Below, one piece after another: positions 42,972 through 52,107 of a stretch of 64,000 nucleotides of DNA. The position numbers were made by a program, and so were the translations under genes. The DNA comes from Azoarcus sp. (GTDB taxonomy: Bacteria > Pseudomonadota > Gammaproteobacteria > Burkholderiales > Rhodocyclaceae): NCBI GenBank assembly GCA_020725025.1, contig DYFV01000007.1:1-64000 (forward strand), read 5' to 3'. The notes under the pieces were generated by a model. That model ran no database searches. It saw nothing but the letters and a program-made list of their open reading frames with translations, and had not been told where the DNA came from. Position 1 is the first letter of the stretch; every line of letters starts with the position of its first letter.

Positions 42972-44390
42972 ATGGCCTCCGTCTCCTACGGCACCAAGCG
43001 CTTCGTCCGGTCGGTACGCAACCTCTTCTCGGACCCTCCGCCGCGCCGTCGCACACTCGTCCTGGCTGCAGCCCGGCCGGACGGGGAGGGAGTCGAGTTC
43101 GCCTACACGGCGCGCGGCCGGCGCTATCGCATCCACATGGTTCTGCCGGCTCCGCTCGCGGCAGGTCTTCCCGCCCTGCCCGAGGGCGCGCGGGCCCAGG
43201 TGCTCACCGCCATCGGCCTGGCGTTTGCGCCCTTTCTGTTCAAGCTGAGCGACTTTGCCACCGTGCGGGTCGGGACGGCGCCGCTGGACGAACGCGCACG
43301 CGCCTTCTTCGGAGAGTTCCTGCGCGGCGGGCTGGGCGAATTCCGCTACCTCCAGGGCCTGGATCCGTCCCGGCCGATCCGCGTGGAGGCCAACGGTGAG
43401 CGCCCCCCGGCGCCGATGATGCTCGCTGCGCGCGAAGAGCTGCTGATGCTCAACGGCGGCGGCAAGGACACCATCGTGGCCGCGGAGCTCCTGAAGGCCG
43501 GCGGCCAGCCTTTCACCTGGCTCACCATCCGGCCGAACGCCACGCGCCGGCGGGTGGTGGCGCTATCGGGCAACCCGGACGCGATCGAGGTCGGCTACGA
43601 GGTGGACGAGGAGATCGACCGGCACCGCGCCTACCCCTGGGGCCACGTGCCGCACACCTCGATCGTGCTTGCCATCGGCGTGCTGGTGGCGATGCTCACC
43701 GGCAGGCGCTACGTGGCGGCCGGCAACGAGCGCTCGGCGAACTTCGGCAACGTCCGCCACCGGGGCTTCGAGGTGAACCACCAATACACCAAGTCGTTCG
43801 CGTTCGAGCGCGGCTTCGCCGACTTCGTGTCCCGCTGCGTGAGCCCCGACATCCGGGTGTTCAGCATCCTGCGGCCCTTCCACGACCTGCAGCTCGCGCG
43901 TCTCTTTGCCGGACACTCCACCTATCTGCCGCACTTCATCAGCTGCAACAACGGCATCCGGGCGGGGACGTGGTGCAAGGCCTGCCCGAAGTGCGCGTTC
44001 ACCGCGCTGGCGCTCTATCCCTTCCTGACGTCGGAGCAGGTTGCGCTGGTGTTCGGCGAGGACATCCTGCAGCGGCCCGTCATCCGCCGGCACATCCTGG
44101 ATCTGGTGAGGGGCGCAGTGCGGCCGTGGGAGTGCGTCGGCACCCGCGAAGAGTGCGCGCTGGCGCTCTCCCTGCTGCTCGCGCGAAACCCCGGCCTTCG
44201 GTTTTCCGGCGAGCCCGGCCGCGCCGCCCTGGAGGAGGCCGTGGCCGGGGTCGACGCGGCGCGGCTCGAGGCCTCCATCCTCGCCGCGACGCACCCCGAG
44301 CACGCCATTCCCGCCCCGCTGGTGACCCGGCTCAACGCCAGTCTCGGCGCGCTCGGCGCGCCGCTCATCGCACCGGCGCCTGCTGCGTGA
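42972..44390 (+). CDS. MurL-like ATP-dependent epimerase homologue
   Basis: 472 residues. The C-terminal two thirds match, by recalled motifs, MurL, the enzyme that epimerises the terminal L-Glu of UDP-MurNAc-L-Ala-L-Glu in Xanthomonas. Seen here are LMLNGGGKDT (158-167, ATP pyrophosphatase-type loop), GHVPHTSIV, AAGNERSANFGN (249-260), VNHQYTKSFAFE (268-279), SCNN and WCKACPKCAF (335-343). The Cys-rich segment suggests a metal site. With two MurF-like ligases directly upstream, it may epimerise an amino acid that they have attached. This is unlikely to be the peptidoglycan enzyme, because the locus is polysaccharide-related. The last 26 bases overlap the convergent ATP-grasp gene. Confidence 0.8.
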   Translation: MASVSYGTKRFVRSVRNLFSDPPPRRRTLVLAAARPDGEGVEFAYTARGRRYRIHMVLPAPLAAGLPALPEGARAQVLTAIGLAFAPFLFKLSDFATVRVGTAPLDERARAFFGEFLRGGLGEFRYLQGLDPSRPIRVEANGERPPAPMMLAAREELLMLNGGGKDTIVAAELLKAGGQPFTWLTIRPNATRRRVVALSGNPDAIEVGYEVDEEIDRHRAYPWGHVPHTSIVLAIGVLVAMLTGRRYVAAGNERSANFGNVRHRGFEVNHQYTKSFAFERGFADFVSRCVSPDIRVFSILRPFHDLQLARLFAGHSTYLPHFISCNNGIRAGTWCKACPKCAFTALALYPFLTSEQVALVFGEDILQRPVIRRHILDLVRGAVRPWECVGTREECALALSLLLARNPGLRFSGEPGRAALEEAVAGVDAARLEASILAATHPEHAIPAPLVTRLNASLGALGAPLIAPAPAA

Positions 44391-45585
44391 CCGGGGATGG
44401 GGCGCCGAAGCCGCTGCTGTTCCCGCCCACCCTCAGGCCGGAGCGGGCGATGCCGTCGTGGGGGGCGAGTGCCCGGCCCAGCGGTCCCGCGAGCAATCCG
44501 CGGTCGTGGGCGAGTTGCAGCGTTCGCAAGCGCGGATGGGTATTGGCCTCCATCACCAGCGGGCCTTCATCGGTCACCGCGACGTCCCAGCCGATGCAGC
44601 GCAGATAGGGCATCTTCGCCGCCGCGTTGCGCGCCAGGGTGGCGATCTCGGGCCACCAGGGCAGGACGCGACCGGTGATCGCGACTCCGGTGGCAGGATG
44701 GGTCCGCTGGTGCCGCGGCAGGTCACGTTCCAGGTAGGCGGCCAGTCCGAGCATCCCGCTTTCCGGGTCGATCGGCACCACCACGCCGCCGCCGGTGAAG
44801 TTGTCGGTGGGAAGCCGCCCGAAGCCCAACCGCAGCACCGCCGCGACGACGACCACGGCGGTGTCCTCGGCCAGTGTCAGGATGCGCACCGTGGGGCACA
44901 CGGCGGGGACGATCTCGGCCATCTCGGGATGCGGACGCAGCAGGCGCTGGATGACGAAGCGCGCCGTGGGGCCGGCCGCCTCGATGTGCCTTACCACCGC
45001 CTCGAGCGCGATCGCCTCGCCGCCGGGCAGGCGGCGCCAGCTCGGTGTCTCGGTGACCCGCTCGCCCAGCGCGAGCGCACCTTCGCCTTCCGCGCCATCG
45101 GCCGGCTTGAGGAAGAGGTTGGCGCGTCCCGGCACGCTCAGGAAGCGGCGCAGGTCGACGCTGCTCGTCAGGCGCTGCCCCAGGCTGGGTGCGTTTCCCG
45201 GCGCGACGGTGGCGACGATCTCGGGCACGGGGATTTCCAGGGATCGGGCGAGGGTGTGGAACAGCACCTTGTCGCGCGCGAGGATGTCGTAGACCGGGGG
45301 GTTGAGCGGCCGGAAGTAGCGCGTCTTCTCGAACCAGCCGAGAAAGGCGCGCTTCTCGGCTGTTCCGAGCGAGCTCCGGTACAGGCCGTGGTGGTAGTAG
45401 TCCTCGGCAGTGACGGCGCTCGTCACGAGCAGCCGCGCCTGCTCGGCGATGCGCCGTGTGCGAGGCGGGAAGGCCGGGCCGGCGAAACGGCCGTGCCATT
45501 CCAGGTCGCGCAGCATCTGGCGCGCGAACCCCGCGCAGCGCCGGGCGAGGCGGGGCAGCAGGCGGACGTCGGACAGGATGGGCAT
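44365..45585 (-). CDS. Sugar-transfer associated ATP-grasp protein, second paralogue
   Basis: 406 residues. NLFLKPADGAEGEGALAL holds the ATP-binding lysine, RFVIQRLLRPHPEM the hinge region, DNFTGGGVVVPID the ATP-site loop, and LVMEANTHPRLRTLQ the metal-binding Glu and Asn. Overall order matches the protein at 36011 (NTDNFSGG-type loop, GWDIA/GWDVA before the last motif), but sequences are only moderately similar. It ends the long minus-strand group and is convergent with the MurL-like gene. Likely a carboxylate-amine or carboxylate-hydroxyl ligase acting in polymer modification. Confidence 0.83.
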   Translation of the reverse strand: MPILSDVRLLPRLARRCAGFARQMLRDLEWHGRFAGPAFPPRTRRIAEQARLLVTSAVTAEDYYHHGLYRSSLGTAEKRAFLGWFEKTRYFRPLNPPVYDILARDKVLFHTLARSLEIPVPEIVATVAPGNAPSLGQRLTSSVDLRRFLSVPGRANLFLKPADGAEGEGALALGERVTETPSWRRLPGGEAIALEAVVRHIEAAGPTARFVIQRLLRPHPEMAEIVPAVCPTVRILTLAEDTAVVVVAAVLRLGFGRLPTDNFTGGGVVVPIDPESGMLGLAAYLERDLPRHQRTHPATGVAITGRVLPWWPEIATLARNAAAKMPYLRCIGWDVAVTDEGPLVMEANTHPRLRTLQLAHDRGLLAGPLGRALAPHDGIARSGLRVGGNSSGFGAPSPVTQQAPVR

Positions 45586-45718
45586 GCTCGTGCTCCGCTG
45601 CGTCGCATGGGGGCGGATCCCGGGCCGTCCCGTAGGGCCGACCGGTTTCCGGCCAAGATCATGCGACGGCGGCCCCGCCGCCCGCCATCCCGGGATGCGG
45701 GTAATCGCGCTGCCGGTT

Positions 45719-47530
45719 TCAGGCGACGGCTGCGCTCGTGGGGTGATGTGCCGCCAGCCAGTGCTCGAGCATCATCACGATCCACACCATCTCTCCGTAG
45801 TAGCCGGGATGGGCCGGCAGCAGCTCGGTGACGAGGCGCCGGAGGAAGTCTTCGCGCACGATGCCGCGTGCCCCGAAGGACTCGAGCGCCCGGGTGGACA
45901 TCCTGCTCAGGCCCTCATGGCTGACGGCCCACACGCCGAACGGCAGGCCGAAGCCGTGCTTCTTCTTGGCGATGATCTCGGGCGGCAGGAAGTCCTTGAG
46001 CGCCTGCTTGAAGAACCAGCGCAGGGTGAGGCCCTTCAGCTTCCACTCGGGCGGCAGGCGCAGCGAGAAGTTCACCAGCGCGTCCGAGAGCAGCGGGAAG
46101 GCGACTTCCACCTCCGCGAGCCGTGTCGCGCCGACCACCTTGGGCAGGTCGTTGTCGGCCAGGGTGTACTTCCAGTCGAAGGCCAGCATGCGGTTGATGA
46201 GGCTTCCCGCCTGCACCGACTGCCAGGTCTCGCGCTGCATCTGCGACGGGTGGCCGGCATCGACGGCGGCAAGGAAATCGGGCTCGAACACCTTGTCCAG
46301 GCCGAGACGCAGCAGCAGGTTGTACATCTCCGTGCGCTCGGGCAGGGGCACCCTGGCCTGCTCCACGTAGCTCGCGCCCTTGCGCAGCAGCGGCAGGCGG
46401 GACAATGCGGGCAGGGCGAGGGCGGGCTCGATCACCCGGCGCGCGAGGCCCTGGGGCACCGCGTCGTACCAGCTGAACACCCTTTGCTTCGCATAGCGCG
46501 AATTACCGCCGAAGAGCTCGTCGCCCCCGTCACCGGCGAGGAGGCGCTCGACGCCGTCCTCCCGGGCGCGGCGGGCGCAGATCCAGGCCGGGACCGCAGA
46601 GGAGTTGCCGAAGGGCTGATCGAAGTGCGTGGCCACGAGCGGGATGCCCTCGAGCAGGTCCTCCGGGGTCACGTAGTACTCGTGGTGCTCCGTACCGAAG
46701 TGCCGCGCCGCGATGCGCGCGTAAGCCATCTCGTCGTAGCCGCTGGCGTCGAAGCCGATCGAGTAGGTGCGGGCCGGCCTGCCCAGGACCTTGCACAGCA
46801 TCCCCGAGACGGTGGAGCTGTCGGTGCCTCCGGACAGAAAGGCGCCCACGTCCCGGCCGGCGGCGTCCTCGGCCACCGAGCGCTCCACGATGTCCAGAAA
46901 TTCGCGGCGCAACGCCTGGAAGTCGCCACCCGCCGGCTCTTCGAACGCCGGTTGCCAATACGGCTCGCTGCGGGCGCGCCCGCCCTCGAAGCGTAGCGCA
47001 TGCGCCGCCGGCAGCCGCGCGATGCCCGCGAAGAGCGTCTCCGGGGCCGGGATCTGGTGGAAGAAGAGGTAATCGAAGAGCGCCTGCGGATTGATCGTGC
47101 GCCCGGCGATCGGCACGCAATCGGCCCGGTCGGAGAAGGCGAAGAGGCCTTCCGCGGCCGCGTGGCAAAGCGGCAGGACGCCGAAGCGGTCGACCGCCAT
47201 CCAGCAGCGCCGCGCGCGGGTGTCGATCACCACCACCGAGAAGCGGCCGGATGCGCTTCGGGCCGCGCCGGCGCCGGTCTCGACCCAGGCGCGCAGCCAG
47301 GCCGAGGCCGCGCCCTGCTCGCGGGCGAGGCGGTCGAGGGCCGGATCGTTGAAGCGGGGGGTGCCCAGCGCCGCGCACAGGAGATCCGTCTCGTGCATGA
47401 CCGAGACCCCCGTGCCGACCGCAAGCACGCCGCCCGTGAATCCGATCGGGGTGAGCCGCGCGTCGAGCTGCGGCGGCTCGGCTGGCGGCTGCCCGTCGGT
47501 GGTGAAATAGCCTTGAATTGCTGGAAGCAC
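45719..47530 (-). CDS. Asparagine synthase-like protein lacking the glutaminase cysteine
   Basis: 603 residues from GTG 47530, which has AAGGAGG five bases upstream. The frame is open to 47740, but the extra part overlaps the flippase gene and is arginine-rich. The N terminus reads (M)LPAIQGYF where active members have MCGI, so Cys2 is missing and no other cysteine is near. The synthetase P-loop FLSGGTDSSTV (233-239 core) and LAGDGGDELFGGN are intact. The enzyme should still adenylate a carboxylate, but must use free ammonia or another amine, as in beta-lactam synthetase or lasso-peptide cyclases. It lies in the same transcript as the Wzx-like gene. Confidence 0.85.
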   Translation of the reverse strand: MLPAIQGYFTTDGQPPAEPPQLDARLTPIGFTGGVLAVGTGVSVMHETDLLCAALGTPRFNDPALDRLAREQGAASAWLRAWVETGAGAARSASGRFSVVVIDTRARRCWMAVDRFGVLPLCHAAAEGLFAFSDRADCVPIAGRTINPQALFDYLFFHQIPAPETLFAGIARLPAAHALRFEGGRARSEPYWQPAFEEPAGGDFQALRREFLDIVERSVAEDAAGRDVGAFLSGGTDSSTVSGMLCKVLGRPARTYSIGFDASGYDEMAYARIAARHFGTEHHEYYVTPEDLLEGIPLVATHFDQPFGNSSAVPAWICARRAREDGVERLLAGDGGDELFGGNSRYAKQRVFSWYDAVPQGLARRVIEPALALPALSRLPLLRKGASYVEQARVPLPERTEMYNLLLRLGLDKVFEPDFLAAVDAGHPSQMQRETWQSVQAGSLINRMLAFDWKYTLADNDLPKVVGATRLAEVEVAFPLLSDALVNFSLRLPPEWKLKGLTLRWFFKQALKDFLPPEIIAKKKHGFGLPFGVWAVSHEGLSRMSTRALESFGARGIVREDFLRRLVTELLPAHPGYYGEMVWIVMMLEHWLAAHHPTSAAVA

Positions 47531-47549
47531 GTCGACCTCCTTCTCTCTG

Positions 47550-49046
47550 TCAGGGTCCGCGGCGGTCGCCGCCGCGCCGCCGCGCCTCGGCGAGCTTGCC
47601 GAGCAGATAGGATTCGGCCCCCGCCGGGCGACCGGCGAGCTGCCATAGGAGCAGGATCGCAAGACCGTATGCGACAGCGCCCACCACGATCTTGACGGCG
47701 AGCAAGGCCACCGGCGGGAGCGCGGCAACCGCGGCCGCATGCACGCAAGCGCTCATCGCGACGACGGCGATGACCGGGCGTACCACCGAGGTCAGCACTT
47801 CGCGCAGGGTGAGGTCCTGCATCTGATGCAGGAGCAGACCGACGAAGATCGCGAAGCCCACGGCGGTGAGCGCGAGCCGCAGCCAGGCGATGCCGTAGGC
47901 CCCCGCCTCGGGGAAAACCGCGAAAACGCTCACGGCGAAAAGGCCCACCATCACCCAGGACATCGCTGCCAGCACGCGCACCTTGCCGAGGGTCATCAGC
48001 ACGTAGGAGCCGCTGGTGGTGATGGCGCGCAGGAAGCCGAAGAAGGCGAAGATCTGGATGAAGGGCGTGACGCCCACCCATTTCTCCCCCAGCAGGACCC
48101 GCACGAGCTCCGGCGCGACCAGCATCAGCCCGATCGCCGCCGGCATGGCCACCAGGGTCTGAACGCCCTGGGCCAGCAGGAAGAGCCGTTTGAGCTCGGC
48201 GAGGTTGTCCTTGGCGCGGGCGAAGGTGGGGAAGAGTACCCGGTTGAGCGGAGCGAGGAGCTCGGTGGTGGGCATGTTGGAGATCTCGCCCGCCAGGGTG
48301 TATTCGCCCAGCACCGCGGCGTTCTCGCGTCCACCTACCACGAACTGGTGCAGCCTTCCCTGAAGATAGGTGCCGATGCTCTCCACCAGCACCCATTGGG
48401 AGATGGCGAAGATCTCGCCGAACTTCTCGAGGGTCAGCCGCGGCCGCATCGGATGCATGCGGTAGCTCAGGAGCACGCCGAAGGCACGTCCCACGAGCGC
48501 GCCGATCACCATGGCCCAGTAGGACTGGAGCAGCCACGCCGCAGTCACCGTGGCGATGAAGCCGGCCATGCGTTTTGCGAACAGGAAGCGGAAGTCCTGG
48601 CCGAATCGCATCTCTTTCTGGAAGGCGATGACGCCGACGTTCTCGAACCCCTGCAGCAGGAAGGAAAGCGCCATCACCTGTATGACGAGGGTGACTCGGG
48701 GCTCGTTGAAGTACTGCGCCGCCAGGGGGGCTGCCAGGACCACCAAGGCGGCGGCGAAGCCGGACTGCATGAGCCGGATGGTCCAGGCGGTGTCGTAGTG
48801 CGCCTGGGTCGCGTGCGGATTGCGGATCAGGGCGATGTGCACGCCCAGATCGAGCAGCACGTCGGCGAGCGCGATCACCAGCGAGCCCATGGCGACGATG
48901 CCGAAGTCGGCCGGCACCAGCAGGCGCGCCAGGATCAGCGTGCTGACGAAGCCGATCAGCCGGTCGGTCCAGCGCATCGTCACGGTCAGGAAGGCGCTGC
49001 GGACGACGCTGGTCTGCTGACGGCTCAATTCGCTCGAGGGGGTCAC
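47550..49046 (-). CDS. MOP-family lipopolysaccharide flippase (Wzx-like)
   Basis: 498 residues with about 12-14 hydrophobic helices. The start SVVRSAFLTVTMRWTDRLIG, and the segments ARLLVPADFGIVAMGSLV and RFGQDFRFLFAKR are typical of the polysaccharide transporter branch of the MOP superfamily. It would flip lipid-linked repeat units to the periplasm for the polymerase at 29862. It lies in a minus-strand group between the asparagine-synthase-like gene (20 bases downstream) and the XrtA decarboxylase (44 bases upstream). Confidence 0.92.
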   Translation of the reverse strand: MTPSSELSRQQTSVVRSAFLTVTMRWTDRLIGFVSTLILARLLVPADFGIVAMGSLVIALADVLLDLGVHIALIRNPHATQAHYDTAWTIRLMQSGFAAALVVLAAPLAAQYFNEPRVTLVIQVMALSFLLQGFENVGVIAFQKEMRFGQDFRFLFAKRMAGFIATVTAAWLLQSYWAMVIGALVGRAFGVLLSYRMHPMRPRLTLEKFGEIFAISQWVLVESIGTYLQGRLHQFVVGGRENAAVLGEYTLAGEISNMPTTELLAPLNRVLFPTFARAKDNLAELKRLFLLAQGVQTLVAMPAAIGLMLVAPELVRVLLGEKWVGVTPFIQIFAFFGFLRAITTSGSYVLMTLGKVRVLAAMSWVMVGLFAVSVFAVFPEAGAYGIAWLRLALTAVGFAIFVGLLLHQMQDLTLREVLTSVVRPVIAVVAMSACVHAAAVAALPPVALLAVKIVVGAVAYGLAILLLWQLAGRPAGAESYLLGKLAEARRRGGDRRGP

Positions 49047-49089
49047 AGTGCCATGGGGAGGGGGCGGGACGAAACGGAGGTCGGCCGGT

Positions 49090-50334
49090 TCACACCAGCA
49101 CTTCGGTCACCGGCGGATGGCCGAGAAAGGCCTGCGGGCTTGCACTCGCACCGTAAGCGCCGGACTGGAACACGACCACCAGGTCGCCCGGCCCGGCGGG
49201 GGCGAGGGTCATCCGGTCGGCCAGCAGGTCGAGCGGGGTGCACAGCGGCCCTACCGCGGAAGCCGATTCGCGCGCTGCATCGTCCATGCGATTGCCGATC
49301 GCGACCGGGTAATTCTTGCGGAGCACCTGCCCGAAGTTGCCCGATGCAGCCAGGTGCTGGTGCAGGCCGCCGTCGGTGACGAGGAAGGGGTGGCCGCGGG
49401 AGAGCTTGCGGTCCAGCACGCGGCACACGTAGATCCCCGCCTCGCCCACCAGGTAGCGGCCGAGTTCGATGACCAGCTCGGCCTCAGGAAGGCGCGCGGC
49501 GGCCTCGGCCTGCAGCGCCGCGAGGTTGTCGCCGATCGGCCCGAGGTCGAGGCGCTCCTCGCCCGGGAAGTAGGGGATGCCGAAGCCGCCGCCGAGATTG
49601 AGGAAGCGCACCGGGGCAGGGGCCGACTCGGCCAGCCTCAGGGCGAGCTCGAAGCTCTTCCTCTGCGCCTCCACGATCGCTTCGGCGCGCAGGTTCTGCG
49701 AGCCGGCGAAGAGGTGGAAGCCCTCGAAGGCCAGCCCGGCGCGGCCGATCCCGGCCAGCAGTTCGGGGACCTCCTCGGCGTCCACGCCGAACTGCTTGGG
49801 GCCGCCGCCCATCTTCATGCCCGAGCTCTTCAGCTCGAAGTCCGGATTGACGCGCACCGCCACCCGGGCGGGCACGCCGAGCGCGTCCGAGGCCTGGGCG
49901 AGCAGCGGCAGTTCGCGCGCCGACTCGACGTTCACCAGGATGCCGGCCGCTACCGCCTGGGTGAGCTCCGCCGCCTGCTTGCCCGGGCCGGCGAAGCTCA
50001 CATGATGCGGGTCGGCGCCGGCGTCCAGCGCGATCTTGAGCTCGCCGGCGGAGGCCACGTCGATGCCGTCCACCAGGCGGGCCATGTGGGCCACCAGCGC
50101 CGGCATCGGGTTCGCCTTCATGGCGTAGTGGAGCATGATGCCGGACGGCAGCGCCCGGCGCAGCGCGTCCACGCGGGCTTCGAGCAGCCGCCGGTCGTAG
50201 GCATAGAAGGGGGTGCGGCCCACCCGGGCAGCGAGCCGCGTGAGCGGGATGCCGCCCACCAGCAGCTCGCCGCCGGCGACCGGGAACTGATCCATGGCGG
50301 CGTGGCGGGGCGGCTGTTTCGCTTCGGTCGTCAT
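49090..50334 (-). CDS. Exosortase A-associated PLP-dependent decarboxylase
   Basis: 414 residues from ATG 50334, overlapping the acyl-CoA ligase stop (ATGA). Alanine-racemase-fold group IV decarboxylase: PLP lysine Lys73 in LHYAMKANPMPAL, FEGFHLFAGSQN, LNLGGGFGIPY for the phosphate, ELGRYLVGEAG, and a late CTPLD that supplies the interface cysteine and acidic residue. The gene pair with the acyl-CoA ligase is standard for exosortase A loci. The substrate may be a diamino acid or an acyl-bound amino acid; it is not lysA in context. Confidence 0.93.
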   Translation of the reverse strand: MTTEAKQPPRHAAMDQFPVAGGELLVGGIPLTRLAARVGRTPFYAYDRRLLEARVDALRRALPSGIMLHYAMKANPMPALVAHMARLVDGIDVASAGELKIALDAGADPHHVSFAGPGKQAAELTQAVAAGILVNVESARELPLLAQASDALGVPARVAVRVNPDFELKSSGMKMGGGPKQFGVDAEEVPELLAGIGRAGLAFEGFHLFAGSQNLRAEAIVEAQRKSFELALRLAESAPAPVRFLNLGGGFGIPYFPGEERLDLGPIGDNLAALQAEAAARLPEAELVIELGRYLVGEAGIYVCRVLDRKLSRGHPFLVTDGGLHQHLAASGNFGQVLRKNYPVAIGNRMDDAARESASAVGPLCTPLDLLADRMTLAPAGPGDLVVVFQSGAYGASASPQAFLGHPPVTEVLV

Positions 50335-51932
50335 TGCTTGTGTTCGATCCTTTCCAGATACTCGGCGGAAAGCCGCCGGCGGTCGATCTTGCCGTTGGGG
50401 TTGCGCGGGAGGGGGCCCGGGAGGCCCTCGATCATCGCCGGCACCATGTAGGCCGGCATGTGGCGGCGACATTCCGCGAGCAGCGCCGCGGTGTCGAGCG
50501 CGCCGCCCTCCGGGGCGGTGGCGACCACGCAGATCGCCTGCCCGAGGGTGTCGTGGGGCACGCCGAACGCGGCGCATTCGCCCACCAGGCGCGTCGCATA
50601 GATGATCTCCTCGACCTCGGTGGGGCTCACCCGGTAGCCCGAGGTCTTCATCATCTCGTCGCGCCGGCCGATGAAGTAGAGGAAGCCTTCCTCGTCCATG
50701 CGCACCGTGTCGCCGGAGAACACCGCGATCTCGGGCAGCACCAGGCCGGCCTCGCGCCCGGGCGCGTGGGCAGGCAGCGGGCGGAAGCGCTCGGCGGTGC
50801 GCTCGGCGTCGTTCCAGTATCCCTGTGCCACCAGTGCGCCGCGCTGCACCAGCTCGCCCGGCTCGTTCGGTGCGCACGGGCTGCCATCCTCGCGCAGCAC
50901 CAGCACCTCCGAGTTCGGGATGGCCTTGCCGATGGAGTCGGGACGGCGGTCCACCTCCTCGGGCGGCAGGTAGGTCGCGCGGAAGGCCTCGGTGAGGCCG
51001 TACATCAGGTAGGGGCGGGTGCGCGGCAGCTGCGCGCGCAGGCGGGTGAGCGTCTCGAGCGGCATGCGTCCGCCGGTGTTGGCGATGTAGCGCAGGTGCT
51101 CGGTGACCTGCTCGGGCCAGGGCAGCTGCGAGAGCTGGATCCACAGCGGCGGCACCGCGGTGAGGCCGGTCACGCGCTCGCGCACCATGGCGTTCAGCAC
51201 GTCGCGTGGCAGCAGGTAGTTCAGCAGCACGACCCGCGCGCCGACATGGAAGGCCGTCGTGAGCTGCGAGAAGCCCGCATCGAAGGACAGCGGCAGGGCC
51301 GCCAGCAGCGTGTCCTCGGCCCGGTTCTCCAGATAGCTCGCCACGCTCTTGGCGCCGATCACCATGTTCCGGTGCGACAGCACCACGCCCTTCGGACGGC
51401 CGGTGCTCCCGGAGGTGTACAGGATGGCGGCGAGATCGGTGTCGATGATGCGCAAGGGCGCTCCGCCCCCTTCGAGGACTGCGTCCCAGGCGTGCACCGA
51501 AGCACCGGACAGGCTCGGCAGCTCGGAGGAAGCGCCGGTGACGATCACGTGGCGCAGGTCGTGGCAGCCGGCGAGGGTCTCGCTCAGTGACGCGAGGCGC
51601 TCGGCCGAGGTGACGAGCACCCGCACGTTGCAGTCCTGCAGGATGTAGCCCACCTGCTCGGCCTTCAGGATCGGATTGACAGGGACGAAGGCGCCGCCCG
51701 CGGCGCTGGTGCCGAAGGCGGCGGTGACGAACTCGAAACGCTTGTCGAGGTAGAGCGCCACCCGCTCGCTGCGGGCGAGTCCCAGGCGCGCGAGTCCGCT
51801 TCCGAAGCGGGTGACGGAGGCTGCGAGCGTGGCGTAAGACAGGGTGTCGGCGCCGAAGGTGAGCGCAGGGGCTTCCGGCCTGCGCTCTGCCGAGGCGAGG
51901 ATGAGCTGGTGCAGCAGGTAGGTGTCGTTCAT
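50331..51932 (-). CDS. Exosortase A-associated acyl-CoA ligase (AMP-forming)
   Basis: 533 residues. ANL superfamily: P-loop AAILYTSGSTGRPKGV (about 167-182), YGLTEAFRATYL, FSGDTVRMDEEGFLYFIGR, and the C-terminal PRNPNGKIDRRRL with the catalytic lysine. The exosortase-associated branch is thought to load an acyl or aminoacyl group on the small acyl carrier protein encoded at 54190. It is directly coupled to the decarboxylase. The promoter must lie in 51933-52107, where I see no clear consensus. Confidence 0.93.
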   Translation of the reverse strand: MNDTYLLHQLILASAERRPEAPALTFGADTLSYATLAASVTRFGSGLARLGLARSERVALYLDKRFEFVTAAFGTSAAGGAFVPVNPILKAEQVGYILQDCNVRVLVTSAERLASLSETLAGCHDLRHVIVTGASSELPSLSGASVHAWDAVLEGGGAPLRIIDTDLAAILYTSGSTGRPKGVVLSHRNMVIGAKSVASYLENRAEDTLLAALPLSFDAGFSQLTTAFHVGARVVLLNYLLPRDVLNAMVRERVTGLTAVPPLWIQLSQLPWPEQVTEHLRYIANTGGRMPLETLTRLRAQLPRTRPYLMYGLTEAFRATYLPPEEVDRRPDSIGKAIPNSEVLVLREDGSPCAPNEPGELVQRGALVAQGYWNDAERTAERFRPLPAHAPGREAGLVLPEIAVFSGDTVRMDEEGFLYFIGRRDEMMKTSGYRVSPTEVEEIIYATRLVGECAAFGVPHDTLGQAICVVATAPEGGALDTAALLAECRRHMPAYMVPAMIEGLPGPLPRNPNGKIDRRRLSAEYLERIEHKQ

Positions 51933-52107
51933 GGGCCGGATTTCTCTTTTCGGATGCCGGGCATCATGACGAGAGTCTAGCCCAGGGGCGGTGGCGGTTT
52001 CGAGAAAAAATCGTGACCGGCCGAAAACATAAGGGGGGCCGGGTATCCGGTGCCGCCGGCTTTCGGGGCGCCGGCAGCGTCCGCCGGGGGTGTTCGAGGC
52101 CGCACGC

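Noticed and set aside
42972-44390. Reading the MurL-like gene as a tRNA-thiolation or NAD-synthase type ATP pyrophosphatase
   Set aside because: The GGGKDT loop would allow it, but the NERSAN and NHQYTKSFAFE blocks fit the MurL group better.
47531-47740. N-terminal extension of the asparagine-synthase-like protein
   Set aside because: The extension overlaps the flippase gene, is Arg/Ser/Pro-rich, and the GTG at 47530 has an ideal AAGGAGG.
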